From the NCBI GenBank assembly GCA_037447655.1, contig JBBHKE010002937.1, positions 20,085 through 84,084 of the forward strand: a stretch of DNA of 64,000 nt, written 5' to 3'. Below the pieces are notes generated by a model. That model was not told the DNA's origin. It did not search any database and saw only the letters and a list, made by a program, of their open reading frames with translations. Positions 1 to 10,980 of the stretch are shown piece after piece. The stretch's first letter is position 1. Each line of letters starts with the position of its first letter. Origin of the DNA: Zygnema cylindricum (lineage: Eukaryota > Streptophyta > Zygnematophyceae > Zygnematales > Zygnemataceae). The position numbers and the translations under genes were made by a program.

Positions 1-129
1 GGGGTACCCCAATTGGCGTCATGTAAAAAGAAAAGATATTTTTCTAAAAATACTGAAGTACAGTACTAAAGTTCCAAAACTCAGGTGTTCGAAAACAACT
101 GGAAACGCGTACAATATGGTGGTACAGTA

Positions 130-671
130 CACCGCGAATCGTTATTAGTGTCAAAGTTTAAATAGTGTTAAAGAAAATTTACCGTACTTGATGCTAATTA
201 AGAATTTGATTTTTTTCAAAAAAAAGGTGTATTCCAATTTCGGCGTTAATGCTAATTTGGGAACAGCAAAAATGGATTTTTTGCCGTACGACTATATACA
301 TTAATATATATATATATCCGTACAAAATGTAAGAAATCGTACGCCGTCGCGAATTTAAAATATCCGTACATGCCATACTAGTTTACGTGTCGGACTAATC
401 CCGTTTTTTTGAGCGCACGTTCCTATGCGTGCGCGTCTGATTTAATTCATTTTTGTAAATTTTCACTTGAAAAGGTACATTAATGTACGGTCTGACATCG
501 ACCGTACACACACTATCTAAATTCTATTGTACTTTTAGGCTTTACGCTATTTTGTATGGTACCTTAGTTAACGTCAAGGAAAAATTAAAATCATGTATCC
601 TATTTGAAAAAAAAAATCAAAATTTCAAGAACCCAAATTAGAGTTATTGACACTAATAACGATTCGCGGTG
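130..671. mobile_element. TA-flanked MITE T1
   Basis: A 542-bp element with terminal inverted repeats. The left end reads CACCGCGAATCGTTATTAG and the right end is its reverse complement, and both ends are flanked by TA. It has no coding capacity. A TA duplication would suit a Tc1/mariner-like (Stowaway-type) MITE, but TA could also be part of the repeat. A related inverted copy lies at 8616-9830. Confidence 0.7.
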
Positions 672-1123
672 TACACCGTCAATCGCTATTAGAGTAAAGG
701 GATAAATAGCGTAAAAAAAAAATTAGTGTTATTAACACTAATCGGGAATTTATTTTTTTTGAAAAAAAATATATATACTAATTAATCCCTAACTGTAATT
801 TGGGTTGTCCAGAATAATAAATACCCGCCCTTTCGATGTCTACACTAGTATATGTATCCGAACAAAATCTGACAATTCGTACACCGTCGCGCTGTTCACA
901 CGGTCGACGGTCGAACACATGAGAACGTGATTTTTGTCGACGAGTTTGCATCTCTTTCTTCCAGTGCACATTCACATGTGTCCGCAATAATGTTAAGTGT
1001 CTTTTTAAGCCTTTGTAATTCAAAAAGTACCATTTCGTACAAAAATATCCTGTACGTACACCACACTATTTCTATCGCAGTGTACTTCCATTATTAACGC
1101 TAATTGAAAAAAAATCCTAATTA

Positions 1124-1828
1124 GGGTGAAGTTCCATTAGACGAAAAGTGAGCTTGTTTACATAAATTCGGACCTCTCCGTACTACGCCGTATGTCTTAT
1201 TTTGTTTTTATGTGGAAAATAACATTACAGAGAATCTTGCTTATATTCTCCAAAAGTCTGGGAGTTAACAGTGACTGTTGGATATTTTTTCGCGAAGCAT
1301 TCGCTTCGAAAGTTTCTGTAAATGGTGATGTACCTCGCGAGGTACATCACCAATTACAAAAAAAATTGAGCCACGACACGTTGGATAATGAGCATACGTG
1401 TCAAGATGGCAACCAACGGAAATCAAAAAAATTCGCACACGATATACGCATTCAGAAATCCAGCAGAAAATACAAACGAAATCTCGTAACGAACTTTTGT
1501 CACGCTATTTTGTTGTGCCCATTTGTCACACTGTTTCTGACAGCTCATTCGTCGCGTAAAGCGAAACCTAAAGAAATGATGTGGTACCTAAGGCGTCTAC
1601 AAAATTACAAAGCCACAGATTGAACGATGACCTGAGGTACCGTGTATGGTACGCAAATGAAGCTTTGGTCGGTGAAAATCTGACAGTTCGATATCAAATC
1701 CTATAGATACTGGCACCACTCTTTACTACCACGTGGATTACAGACTCTCCGCATGGAATTTCGTTCAAATTGTAGCATCCTATAATGTTGGCCGTACAAT
1801 TACAGAATGTCCTAATGGAACTTCACCC
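1124..1828. mobile_element. PIF/Harbinger-like MITE E1
   Basis: This 705-bp element begins GGGTGAAGTTCCATTAG and ends with the inverted repeat, flanked by TTA at 1121-1123 and 1829-1831. The 3-bp TWA duplication and G-rich terminus fit PIF/Harbinger (Tourist-type) MITEs. It shares its interior with E2 (9027-9762, inverted) and E3 (49592-50339). The 143-codon open frame inside looks fortuitous because it is not kept in the other copies. Confidence 0.75.
1323..1352. repeat. Perfect 30-bp palindrome in E1
   Basis: Fifteen bases on each side of the centre at 1337/1338 pair perfectly, around the core CCTCGCGAGG. It starts 199 bp from the left end of E1. Equivalent palindromes occur in E2, E3, E4, E5, E6 and the copy at 24891-24916. 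Confidence 0.9.
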
Positions 1829-1942
1829 TTAGAATAATGGAAAAAATATAATTATGGATTGTATTTCGGGGTTTTTTTTTTTTAAATGGCACTGAATTGG
1901 CGTTATATACTCTAATAGCGATTGACGGTGTACCGCACACTA

Positions 1943-2500
1943 CACCGCGAATCGTAATTAGAGTAAATAACGCTAATTCGGTCGCCCTAAATTTCGACTC
2001 TATCACCTTAAATAGAGTCAATGATTCTAAATTTTTCATTATACTAATTAAGGTAAGGTTTAATTAGCGTAAAAAATTATAATATAGGTTCGTTTTAAAT
2101 AGTGTGGAGTACGGATGACGTCCGAACGTGCAAAATTGTACTTTTATAAGTAAAAAGGTATAAATAATGATTTAATAGAATCGCGCTCGCACGTGAAATC
2201 GCACTAAACAAAAAAAATCAATCACACCGAAAAAAAGTCGTTTGCATAACTCTCGCCCCGGCGAATAAAGATTGGTCCGATGCGAACATTGTTATTATTT
2301 TAAAAATAGTATTATCGTATAATGGCAAACTATGGTACAGATTTTGTTCGTCTATGTAATTTAGTGTTTTTAATTAACCATTATTAAACCTTAAGTACAA
2401 ATAAATTAGGTAAACTTCCTGTGGAAAGTTATTTTTGGTTTCCTCTAAACATTGTTTTTTTACTCTAATATTTTCTCTACTCTAATTACGATTCGCGGCG
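1943..2500. mobile_element. TA-flanked MITE T3
   Basis: The left end is CACCGCGAATCGTAATTAGAG and the right end is its inverted copy with one change (GCGGCG), with TA outside both ends. It is AT-rich and non-coding. A partial second copy begins at 5379. Confidence 0.6.
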
Positions 2501-3265
2501 TAGTGTTGGGTATCAAGGACCATTTGCCGATATTCGATATATATCAAAATCAGGTACCCGATAATCGATATATCGCTTTAATATATCGAAAAACAAAATA
2601 TCGTGATATATTGTCGATATATCGCCAATATATCGTATCGTCAATATATCGAGGCTTTTTAAAACAATAAATTATAACTATATTTGCGTGCTGCTGCAGC
2701 TGGTAGTAAATATCCGGAAGCATTTCAGTGTCATTATCCTCTTCACCTCCAATGCTACCTCCCATCCCTTGGGAATCCATGGAGAAAACTAAAGGTGTAA
2801 CCTCTCTATAATATTAGTCTGTTGGAAATGGATAAGCCGTAATGGCTATCAATCTGCAGATTCGCAGATGCATGCAAAAATGCCTGCAGATTGGTTGGTA
2901 TTCCTAGAAAGAACAATCTGCATTTTTTTTTTAAGATTATACCGTGACTTAATTAGTGTGACAATTTCGTATGTGAAATCTCTACGTACTAAATAATTAA
3001 TAATATGAATTACGAAATTATTAATTTTTTGTCGGTTACATTTTGCAGTGTCTACCTTTAAGTCACGGAACGAAAATCACGTCGTACGTGGCGTATCAAA
3101 CAATTTGTATTCATCGCTAAAATAACATATCATATACAATTTTTAATTTTAAAAATACTATACATCGCGATATATATCGCGATAATTTTTGTTGGTCTCG
3201 GTACGATATATCGAGAAGTTTGCTCGATCGATATTCCATATGAAATCACCCGATACCCAACACTA
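2501..3265. mobile_element. hAT-like MITE T4 with CGATATATCG arrays
   Basis: The ends are TAGTGTTGGGTATC and GATACCCAACACTA. Both subterminal regions are filled with CGATATATCG-type palindromes. No transposase is present. It contains the unoccupied target (TAA at 3059-3061) that is occupied by MITE E4 in the inverted copy T4b. The hAT assignment rests on the terminus and on the imperfect 8-bp duplication of the relative at 51382-52274; no 8-bp duplication is visible here. Confidence 0.6.
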
Positions 3266-3539
3266 CCGCACACATTACACCGTGTATCGCTATTAGTGCT
3301 ATTAGTAGTGATGGGTATCAGGTAAAATCATATCGCGACAATTTCGATATTCGATATATCGAATATCGATCGAGCAAAATTCTCGATATATCGTACCGAG
3401 ACCAACATAAACCATCGCGATATATATCGCGATATGTAGTATTTTTAAAAATTTAATATTTTATATAATATGTTATTTTTGCTTAAAGGACAAATTGTCA
3501 GATACGCCACGTACGACGTGATTTTCGTTCCGTGACTTA

Positions 3540-4541
3540 GGGCACTTTCCCATGTGCTAAAGTTACAGTTATTTTCTGTCGTTTTCCTTTATAACTTGGA
3601 AAAAAAGGAAAAAATCTGCAGCCGTACCAAAAAATTCAAATTACCACCGTACAAGTTGCGTTCCATTAAAACTTTAGCTGTACCGCAGTTTGTCGTCTAT
3701 CGGATGCAGTTTATCGTTTAGCGAGTTTCGACCCACTTTCGCGTCCTGCCATATCATCTTCAAACTTTAATAAAATCACCTCGCGAGGTGATTTTAAATA
3801 AAGTTCCACGACGTCGGCGAATATGCATATGATTTCGCACGCGTCGGAGGATTTTGACAAAATTTTCCTCAAAAAAAAAATCCACTGCACGTTTACAGCC
3901 TGTACGTACTTTTTTTCGTGCACCTTTTTTCCGTACAGAGGCAGTGGAGGGGTATCGACCAACGGACGCCATTTCGCAAAAGCGAAGTCCGTGAAAGCGC
4001 CTCTCTCTCTCTCCCTCTCCCACTAACGCGTATATCTCACAATTCTTGCAATGAAAAAAGGCGAGAAAGGTATCAAATGAAAAATCTATGAAAACGATTT
4101 CTTTTGACTATCTTTGAGCGTATTTTGATGGCAAGTAGATTAGGAAAAGACAAAAAACAACAATCGGAAAATCATGGCGGAAAGTTTTAGAAATTGTGAC
4201 GTGGGTGCTGTCATAGTTGAGCGTGACGCGCGTGACGTCACAATGTCACAAACCCTAAACAGCTGCAATACCTCCACCTCGACAATGTGGCGTGCAGATA
4301 TTGCGAAGTGACAGAAACTGTTCAACGTGCCGGTGGACGTCTGAAATCGAAATTGAGTGGAAGTTTAGCAACATTTTGTGTACCGTTTATGTGTCACATG
4401 TTTCGTACACGTCTACGCTTGTCACTTTTTGAAGTAACAAGTTATTTGCGATTGCATCCGAATGCTCATAAAGATGTACGCAGAATCTTCGCTAGAAACA
4501 AAGTTACAAGATTAAAGTTTCGGTTACATGGGAAAGTGCCC
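3540..4541. mobile_element. PIF/Harbinger-like MITE E4
   Basis: The termini are GGGCACTTTCCCATGT and its inverted repeat, flanked by TTA at 3537-3539 and 4542-4544. It is 1002 bp long and non-coding. It contains a short CT-rich tract near 4001-4020, a tract that is hugely expanded in the related copy near 24216. Further family fragments lie at 24216-25146, 54395-54560 and 61054-61478. Confidence 0.75.
3771..3796. repeat. Perfect 26-bp palindrome in E4
   Basis: The arms TAAAATCACCTCG and CGAGGTGATTTTA pair completely. It lies 231 bp from the left end of E4. The same sequence occurs at 24891-24916. Confidence 0.9.
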
Positions 4542-4618
4542 TTAAAGGTAGACGCCGCAAAATGTAACCGACAAAAAGTACTAATTCTGTAGCACTAGTA
4601 CTGGCAGTAGAAGCAGTA

Positions 4619-5199
4619 CACCGCTAATTGTATTAGTGTTAATAACACTAATTTTGACGCAGCTTTTTTGGCCCAAAATCATAAGTTTGTGTTATTAACA
4701 TTATAATATAATTAACGCTAATATGGAAACTATTTATTTAGTGTTAACCATTTTATATTACGTTCGTCGAAATTAGTGTGATGTACGAGAAGCTCGTACA
4801 CGTACATTGCTTCGCCGTGACATCTCAATTTTTACAACATTAAAAGCGCTTCGCATGTAAATTAAATTTCAGTACCAATTAGCCGACGGAAAGAGCGGAA
4901 CATCACGAAACATATAGCATAAAATAGCGTTAATTTTACTCTAATTTACATGTTTCGTACGATTTCCAAACCATACAAGTACGTATTTCGGCGAAAGCTG
5001 TCACGATAGTACATCTGAACTTGAAATAGTATCAATGACAGCTCAGCGTACAACCTACGAAGTCGACACACAAACTGCGTTTAGTGCTAAATCAATGTTA
5101 ATGCTTCTGTTTTTGGACACAAAATTACAAATTGGCGCTATTAACACTAATTTAGCGTTTAGCTATTTTTTTTGTTTACACTAGTAACGATTAGCGGTG
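4619..5199. mobile_element. TA-flanked MITE T5
   Basis: A 581-bp element starting CACCGCTAATTGTATTAGTG and ending with an imperfect inverted copy (CTAGTAACGATTAGCGGTG), with TA on both sides. It is inserted in T4b. Confidence 0.6.
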
Positions 5200-5378
5200 T
5201 AGTACTAGCAGCAGTACCAAGAAGAGCTTTGTTATTTTTTTTAAACCTCGATATATCGTCAATACGATATATCGCGATATTTTCCTTTTCGAAATATCTA
5301 AGCAATATATCGATTATCGGGTACCCGAAATTCGATATATATCGAATATCGGCAAATGGTCCTTGATACCCAACACTA

Positions 5379-5616
5379 CACCGCGAATCGTAATTAGAGT
5401 AAATTACTCTAATTCGGTCGCTCGAAATTTCGACTGTATCACATTCAATAGAGTAAATGATTCTATTTTTTTCATTATTATATTTAAGGTTAAGTTTAAT
5501 TAGCGTTTTTAAGAATAATATAGGTTCGTTTTAAATAGTGTGGAGTCACACAACCTCCGACCGTGCAAAATTGTACTTTATTAAGTAAAAAAAGTTCAAA
5601 TAATGATTTAATATAG
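5379..5616. mobile_element. Partial copy of MITE T3
   Basis: It starts CACCGCGAATCGTAATTAGAG after the TA that ends T4b. It follows T3 for about 240 bp, including the block near 5503-5600 that matches T3 around 2070-2175, and then diverges. I see no matching right end. Confidence 0.5.
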
Positions 5617-5769
5617 GCCGTTATCATGTAACTGCGTTTTAACAAACCACGTAGTGCAAACGTCATTGTGACGATAACATGTACGTTTTGCCAAATTCTG
5701 TACGAATACCTTATTTACATTAGAGGATATTAGCGTGCCGAATTAGAGTACTTAAATAAATTAGAAAAA

Positions 5770-6581
5770 GGGTATGTCCCCATGTGCATAAGTAAGGGTG
5801 TTTTTATGTCGTTTTCCAGTAAAACTTAGCGTCGTACTGCGTAAGTTGCAACCGTACGAAGGAATCGCAAATTTGTAGAGTACAATTTGCATCATCCTCG
5901 AACTTAGGATGTACAAAATTTTGTCGTCTTGTGTTTTTCGACCCACTTACACGACAAAAAACGTCATCTTCAACCTTACGTTTAAAACACATGCGCGGTG
6001 TGTTTTAAAACTATACATTTTCGAAAAACAAATAGGAACATATAGTCGCACGTGTCGTAATTTTTGATAATTTTCATACGATTTCCAAGGACAAATAAAA
6101 GTACAGAGCTCGCTATGTTTTGTCCGTTTGCAGTCCAATACGACAAAAGAAAATACACAATTTGTTTGATTTTGTCCGTTTTTGTCCTGTACGATTTTTT
6201 TTTTGCATGGGTCTTCAAATTATGATGCCATTTCACGTCGATCGGACAGGATACGCAAAGGCAAAGCGCATCTTCGTCAACCGTGAAACCGCACATGCTG
6301 GAAGGGGGTACGTCTAAAATGTCATGGTAAGACATGCGACGTCACAATCAGTTCAAAAAAATAACGTGCGACCACAAATTATAGACGTTGACAACCGTCA
6401 CATGTATTATCAACGTATACATTCGTCACAAGCGTAAGTTACAATTTCGTATACAATCGTCACAAGTTTAAGTTACAATTTATTCCTTACATACATAGGG
6501 ACACTTCAAACCCGGGTCCGCCGGATCTGCGCTAAAAAACAAAGTAAGTTCGCTAAGTTTCAAGTACATGGGGACATACCC
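5770..6581. mobile_element. PIF/Harbinger-like MITE E5
   Basis: The ends are GGGTATGTCCCCATGT and its inverted repeat. The flanks are AAA (5767-5769) and TAA (6582-6584), which would be a one-mismatch TWA duplication. An imperfect palindrome lies about 211 bp from the left end. Several short open frames inside are unrelated to known proteins. Confidence 0.65.
5981..6009. repeat. Imperfect palindrome in E5
   Basis: Arms TTTAAAACAC (5981-5990) and GTGTTTTAAA (6000-6009) pair perfectly around a 9-nt centre containing GCGCG. It occupies the same relative position as the palindromes of E1 to E4. Confidence 0.75.
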
Positions 6582-6584
6582 TAA

Positions 6585-8615
6585 ACTTCATAGTTGTAGC
6601 CGCGAATGAGTGAATTCCATGTGATGCCAAAAGACAGTTTGATTTTAAATTAGCTCCATGTAAAGCAAAATAGTATCTATACATATTTTACGCAAATATC
6701 TTTGGATTTTTTTTTGTTTTGAAAAATTTACAGGATCTGGAATTAATCAGTCAGCTTTTAGCTGTTACTTTTCACGTCAAACATTAGTGTGCGGAAAGTT
6801 TTCCATATTCCGGTCGATGAATGTGAAGTTTTTAATTCAGCATGCAACCTTGGTGCAATAAATAGTTATGTGTGCACATCAACATTTCGTCCGTAAATAG
6901 AGGTCGACCCTATCACTTTGTTAGAGAGCCAATTTCTTAACTTCAAGTCCTAACCAAACTACAGTTGTTTTGTCTTGTTCGTTATGTCTAAGCAGTTGTT
7001 TGATTCAAATTCAGAAAGTGGGTTTGCCATTTGAGTGAACCTTTCTATTGATAAAATGAGAAATGTTGGTTTGTTTGTGGTTGGTTTGCTTTTTCGCTCC
7101 AAAATTTAGGAATATGATAAAAAATGATGGGCAATTGGAGTAGTGTAGCAGTGAGCTGAAGAAAAACTGACATTGGGCACTACATTGAAACATAAGAAGA
7201 GTTTTGTGAAAGTTCTAGGGAAATTAGGGTTAAAACCGACAGTAGACAAGTCAACATTCTGCAAATTGCTCTGGTAAAATTTAGATAAAGAGCCAGTAGG
7301 AAACAGACTGAAAAGTAGCCAAAAATTCGATCGACGAATTGCAATAGAATTTTGTCTGAAATTGACGGATTTGGACTGGAATTGACAAAAATGGCAGTAG
7401 GTGACCAATTTTGTCAGCCATTGATGTCAATCTCATTAAATTGGCAAAACTGGCAAAACTCATAAAACAAAACTAAGCAACAGAAATAAAGTTGTCAAAC
7501 AGAGATAAATCTCACTAAACTAACAAAACACTGACAAAATTGTTTCCATGTGGCAGGTGATTGCTGACATCCCGTACGTCCACCAGCTGCTGGAAATCTG
7601 TCAAAGTCACTAATTTGGGTTTTTAAAATTTTGTTTTTTTTTTCAAATAGTGTAACAGTAATAGCGGATCGAACTTGTTTATAAAGGGGTATTTAGGTGT
7701 TATGATTATAGAGTACTAAATTTTGTAGACGTCCGCGAAAGAATCACGCTATTTGGAGTTATATTTTAAAAGTTATAGCGATGGGTGTATTTAGGTGACA
7801 GCGTGGGGTTTCAATAACACTGGGTATCATTGAAACGGGTTAAGGGTCAAATTAGTACCGAAATTACCCGTGTACGTTTCATAAAGTTATAATGAAACGT
7901 TTAGTATGCACGGTGGTTTGTTTCGTACAAATTTTAGTACGAAACGTCACTTTCACTTAAGGGAATTTCGATGGAAGTTTCGCGTGCGAAATTTGTTACG
8001 CACGATCGTGCGAAGTCGCGTTTCGTTTGGCGAGCACTTTTGCACGTAAATGTTACGTAGTGAAACGTAACGTTTGATTGGTTAATAAAGTGCTAAGTAG
8101 TTAGGAAGAGATTTCGCACGTTTTTGCATTGGTCAGTTTGAGTCCTTGGTGATCAATGATTGGCCCAGGTAAAAGCCTGTTAAAACGGAGCGTTGACTCT
8201 GGCCTGGCGAGTCCAGGGCGATGATGGATAAATAGTGAAGTGTAAGAGGAGAGTAGACATCTTTTCCTTTGGAAAAGTTTGTGGAAATTTCGGCTGATCT
8301 TGGTCTTGAGCGATTAATACCAAATAGGAGAAAAGGCATTTTTGCATTGAAATCTCTTACTAACTAAATAGTGTTTTAGTAGTTAAGAGATAGAATTATT
8401 AAGAGTGGAGAGTAGTGGAAAACACTTTAATAAGAAGGGTTGAGCCACGAAGGCAAGAGACCAAGCTAATGTTATGTGGACAAAAGCTTCTTCTAATTTA
8501 AAGTTTATCCTTATGTGAGTGTGGTCCAATGTGGATGTGTATTTTCCAATGTGTGGAATGTGTGGTTGGGATTGTTTGTAGTAATGGGATTTTCTGAGAG
8601 GTAGGAGATCGTGTT
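6585..8615. other. Spacer without recognised gene
   Basis: AT-rich sequence with no long open frame, no terminal repeats and no family I recognise. Parts resemble purine-rich unique DNA (7000-7500, 8100-8600). Confidence 0.5.
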
Positions 8616-9026
8616 ACAAATAGGATACATGATTTTATTTTTTCCTTGACGTTAATTTAGGTAACGTACAAAATAGCGTAAAGCCCGAAAGTACAATAAT
8701 ATATAAATAGTGTGGTGTACGGTCGATGTCATACCGTACATACCTATACTTTTTCAAGTGAAAATTTACAAAAAATGAATTAAATCAGACGCGCACGCAT
8801 AGGAACGTGAGCTAAAAAATACGGGATTAGTCTGACATGTAAATTAGTATAGCATGCACGGATGATTTAAATTCGCGGCGGCGTACAATTTCTTATATTG
8901 TGTACGAATACATATATTAATGAATATAGTCTTACGTCGAATATTCCATTTTTGCTGTTCCCAAATTAGCATAAACGCCAAAATTAGAATACACCATTTT
9001 TTTGAAAAATTTAAAATTCTTAATTA

Positions 9027-9762
9027 GGGTGATGTTCCATCATACGTTTCTGTAATTGTACGGCAAACTCTACAGGCCAGGTCGATTTAGTCGATGTTCC
9101 ATCGCATGGAGTATGTGAGCCACGTGTTCTAAATTGACTGGCGCCACGCAAGCTACGATCCGATAGTGAATATCTTTTAAATTTTTAGCACCAACAAACT
9201 TAGCTTCAAATCTTGACTTGCGTACCATGTATCTGTGTACGAAGTAATGATATGACAAAACTTTTATATTTTATGTAGACGTCAGTCTGTACGCCAGCTC
9301 AATTTTTAGGGTTTCAATTTTCGAAAATAACGGAAGTCCTTGGAGAGAAATAGTGTGATGAACAAAAGTTACCGAAAATAGCGTGACGCGAGAATGTTAC
9401 GAAATTTCGTTTTTATTTTCGGTTGTATTTTGGAAATCGCGTGTCATGTGCAAATCTTAAGATTTTTCGTTGGTTTTACATCATTAAACGTAGCTTAATC
9501 GTCCAACGTGTCACGATTTTTTGTTTTGTATCTGCCAACCCACCTCCTCGAGGTGGGTTGACAATTACATAAAAAAATGAAGCGAACTCCTCGCAGATGA
9601 ACATCCGACGGCCATTATTACCTCCAAGACCTTTGAAGAGTATCAGCAATATTCTCTGTAATGTTATTCTTAGTATAAAAACAAAATAGGCGGTACGATT
9701 TGGTACGGAGGGTCGCGGATTTCTGTAAACTACGCCACTTTTCGCCTGATGGAACGTCACCC
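9027..9762. mobile_element. PIF/Harbinger-like MITE E2
   Basis: This 736-bp element begins GGGTGATGTTCCATCA and ends TGATGGAACGTCACCC, with TTA at 9024-9026 and 9763-9765. It is an inverted relative of E1 and E3. The unoccupied target is present in T1 near 190-205. Confidence 0.75.
9536..9560. repeat. Hairpin in E2
   Basis: Arms CAACCCACCT (9536-9545) and AGGTGGGTTG (9551-9560) flank a 5-nt loop. The outer edge is 202 bp from the right end of E2, the same distance as in E3. Confidence 0.85.
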
Positions 9763-9902
9763 TTAGCATCAATTACGATAAATTTTATTCAACATTATTT
9801 AAACTTTGACAATAATAACGATCCGCAGTGTAGCTATTAGTGCTAACACTAATAGCGATACAATGTGAAATTTTTCGATACCATGCATCAAAATTTAAAG
9901 TA

Positions 9903-10455
9903 CACCGTCAATCACTATTAGAGTATATAACGCCAATTCGGTGCCCTTTAAAAAAAAAAAAGCCTGAAATACAATCCATAATTCTATTTTTTCCATTATT
10001 CTAATTAGGTTTTTTTTCAATTAGCATTAATAATAGAAGTACAATGCGATGGAAATAGTGTGGCGTACGGACTGGGTATTTTCGTACAAAATGGTACTTT
10101 TTGAATTACAAAGGCATAAAGAGACACTTAACATTATTGCGCACACATGTGAATGTGCACTGGAAGATAGAGATGCAAACTCGTTGACAAAAATCATGTT
10201 CTCATATGTTCGTCCGTCGTCCGTGTGAACAACGCGACGGCGTACGAATTGTCAGATTTTGTACGAATACACATATTACTGTAGACATCGAAAGGGCGGG
10301 TATTTATTATTCAGGACAACCCAAATTACAGTTAGGGATTAATTAGTATATATAATTATATATATTAAAATTTTTTTTTTCCCCCGATTAGTGTTAATAA
10401 CACTAATTTTTTTTTTACGCTATTTATTCCTTTACTCTAATAGCGATTGACGGTG
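9903..10455. mobile_element. TA-flanked MITE, inverted copy of T2 without E1
   Basis: It starts CACCGTCAATCACTATTAGAG and ends with the inverted repeat, with TA on both sides. It aligns to T2 in reverse across its length and lacks the E1 insertion at 10002-10004. Confidence 0.7.
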
Positions 10456-10509
10456 TACTGTACTACCTAAAAATTATTGTACTGTCTGAAGGTGTACAAT
10501 TTAAATTAA

Positions 10510-10970
10510 GGGCATGGTTACATCAGGAGGTCTCTGTAATAGTACGGACATCAAAATTTCTGTATTACAGAGGCCTCGGTTACATTGCGTATCGTCTGTA
10601 AATAGATTTTTACATACGTGTTATTTTTTGAATGGTTCCACGTAAGTCGACGATCAAATCTCTAAAATCGCAAAGATTTGAAAATCGACCATTTTCGTAT
10701 GCAAATCCGTACTTGCGTACTTCACACGTGTACTTCGCAAGTGTACCGCGTCAATGTATCTCAGAGATCTCCTTCACTCTGCTGACTTTCAGGAAAAAAC
10801 CGTATTTCTTTTCGGCAAAGATTTTACGGTCACCTTGTCCGAAGGCACGTGACTTTGGGGGCGTGTGAAAATTTTCATTTTTCATCGACGCACGTGTCTT
10901 TCGTCCAAGTGTAACGAATTGACTGGTTCTGTATTGGTGAACCCACCTCCGCGAGGTGGGTTCACCAATA
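10510..10970. mobile_element. Partial Harbinger-like MITE E6 ending at an assembly gap
   Basis: It begins GGGCATGGTTACATCAGG after TAA (10507-10509), matching the GGG/TWA pattern of the E family. It runs into the gap at 10971, so the right end is not visible. Confidence 0.5.
10932..10970. repeat. 39-bp hairpin at the gap edge
   Basis: Two 17-bp arms, 10932-10948 and 10954-10970, are perfectly complementary around the loop CCGCG. The N gap starts at the very next base. Confidence 0.9.
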
Positions 10971-10980
10971 NNNNNNNNNN
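10971..10980. other. Assembly gap (10 N)
   Basis: Ten undetermined bases of unknown true length separate MITE E6 from gypsy pol sequence. Confidence 1.

Larger units (their letters stand above)
674..1930. mobile_element. TA-flanked MITE T2, interrupted by MITE E1
   Basis: It begins CACCGTCAATCGCTATTAGAG immediately after T1, sharing the TA at 672-673, and ends with the inverted copy at about 1910-1930. A 705-bp MITE (E1) sits inside it at 1124-1828. The inverted copy at 9903-10455 lacks that insertion, which shows T2 was once about 550 bp. Confidence 0.7.
3306..5378. mobile_element. hAT-like MITE T4b carrying two nested insertions
   Basis: This is an inverted relative of T4, beginning TAGTGATGGGTATC and ending GATACCCAACACTA. 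It is enlarged by MITE E4 (3540-4541) and MITE T5 (4619-5199). Without these it would be about the size of T4. Its left end contains dense CGATATATCG and CGCGATATATATCGCG palindromes. Confidence 0.65.
8616..9830. mobile_element. Inverted, left-truncated copy of MITE T1 carrying E2
   Basis: 8616-9023 is the reverse complement of roughly 200-605 in T1. The sequence resumes at 9766 after the E2 insertion and ends at 9830 with the T1 terminus followed by TA. About 65 bp of the T1 right end is missing on the left. Confidence 0.65.

Noticed and set aside
1192-1623. 143-codon open frame in MITE E1
   Set aside because: The frame crosses the palindrome and is not kept in E2 or E3; it is not a transposase.
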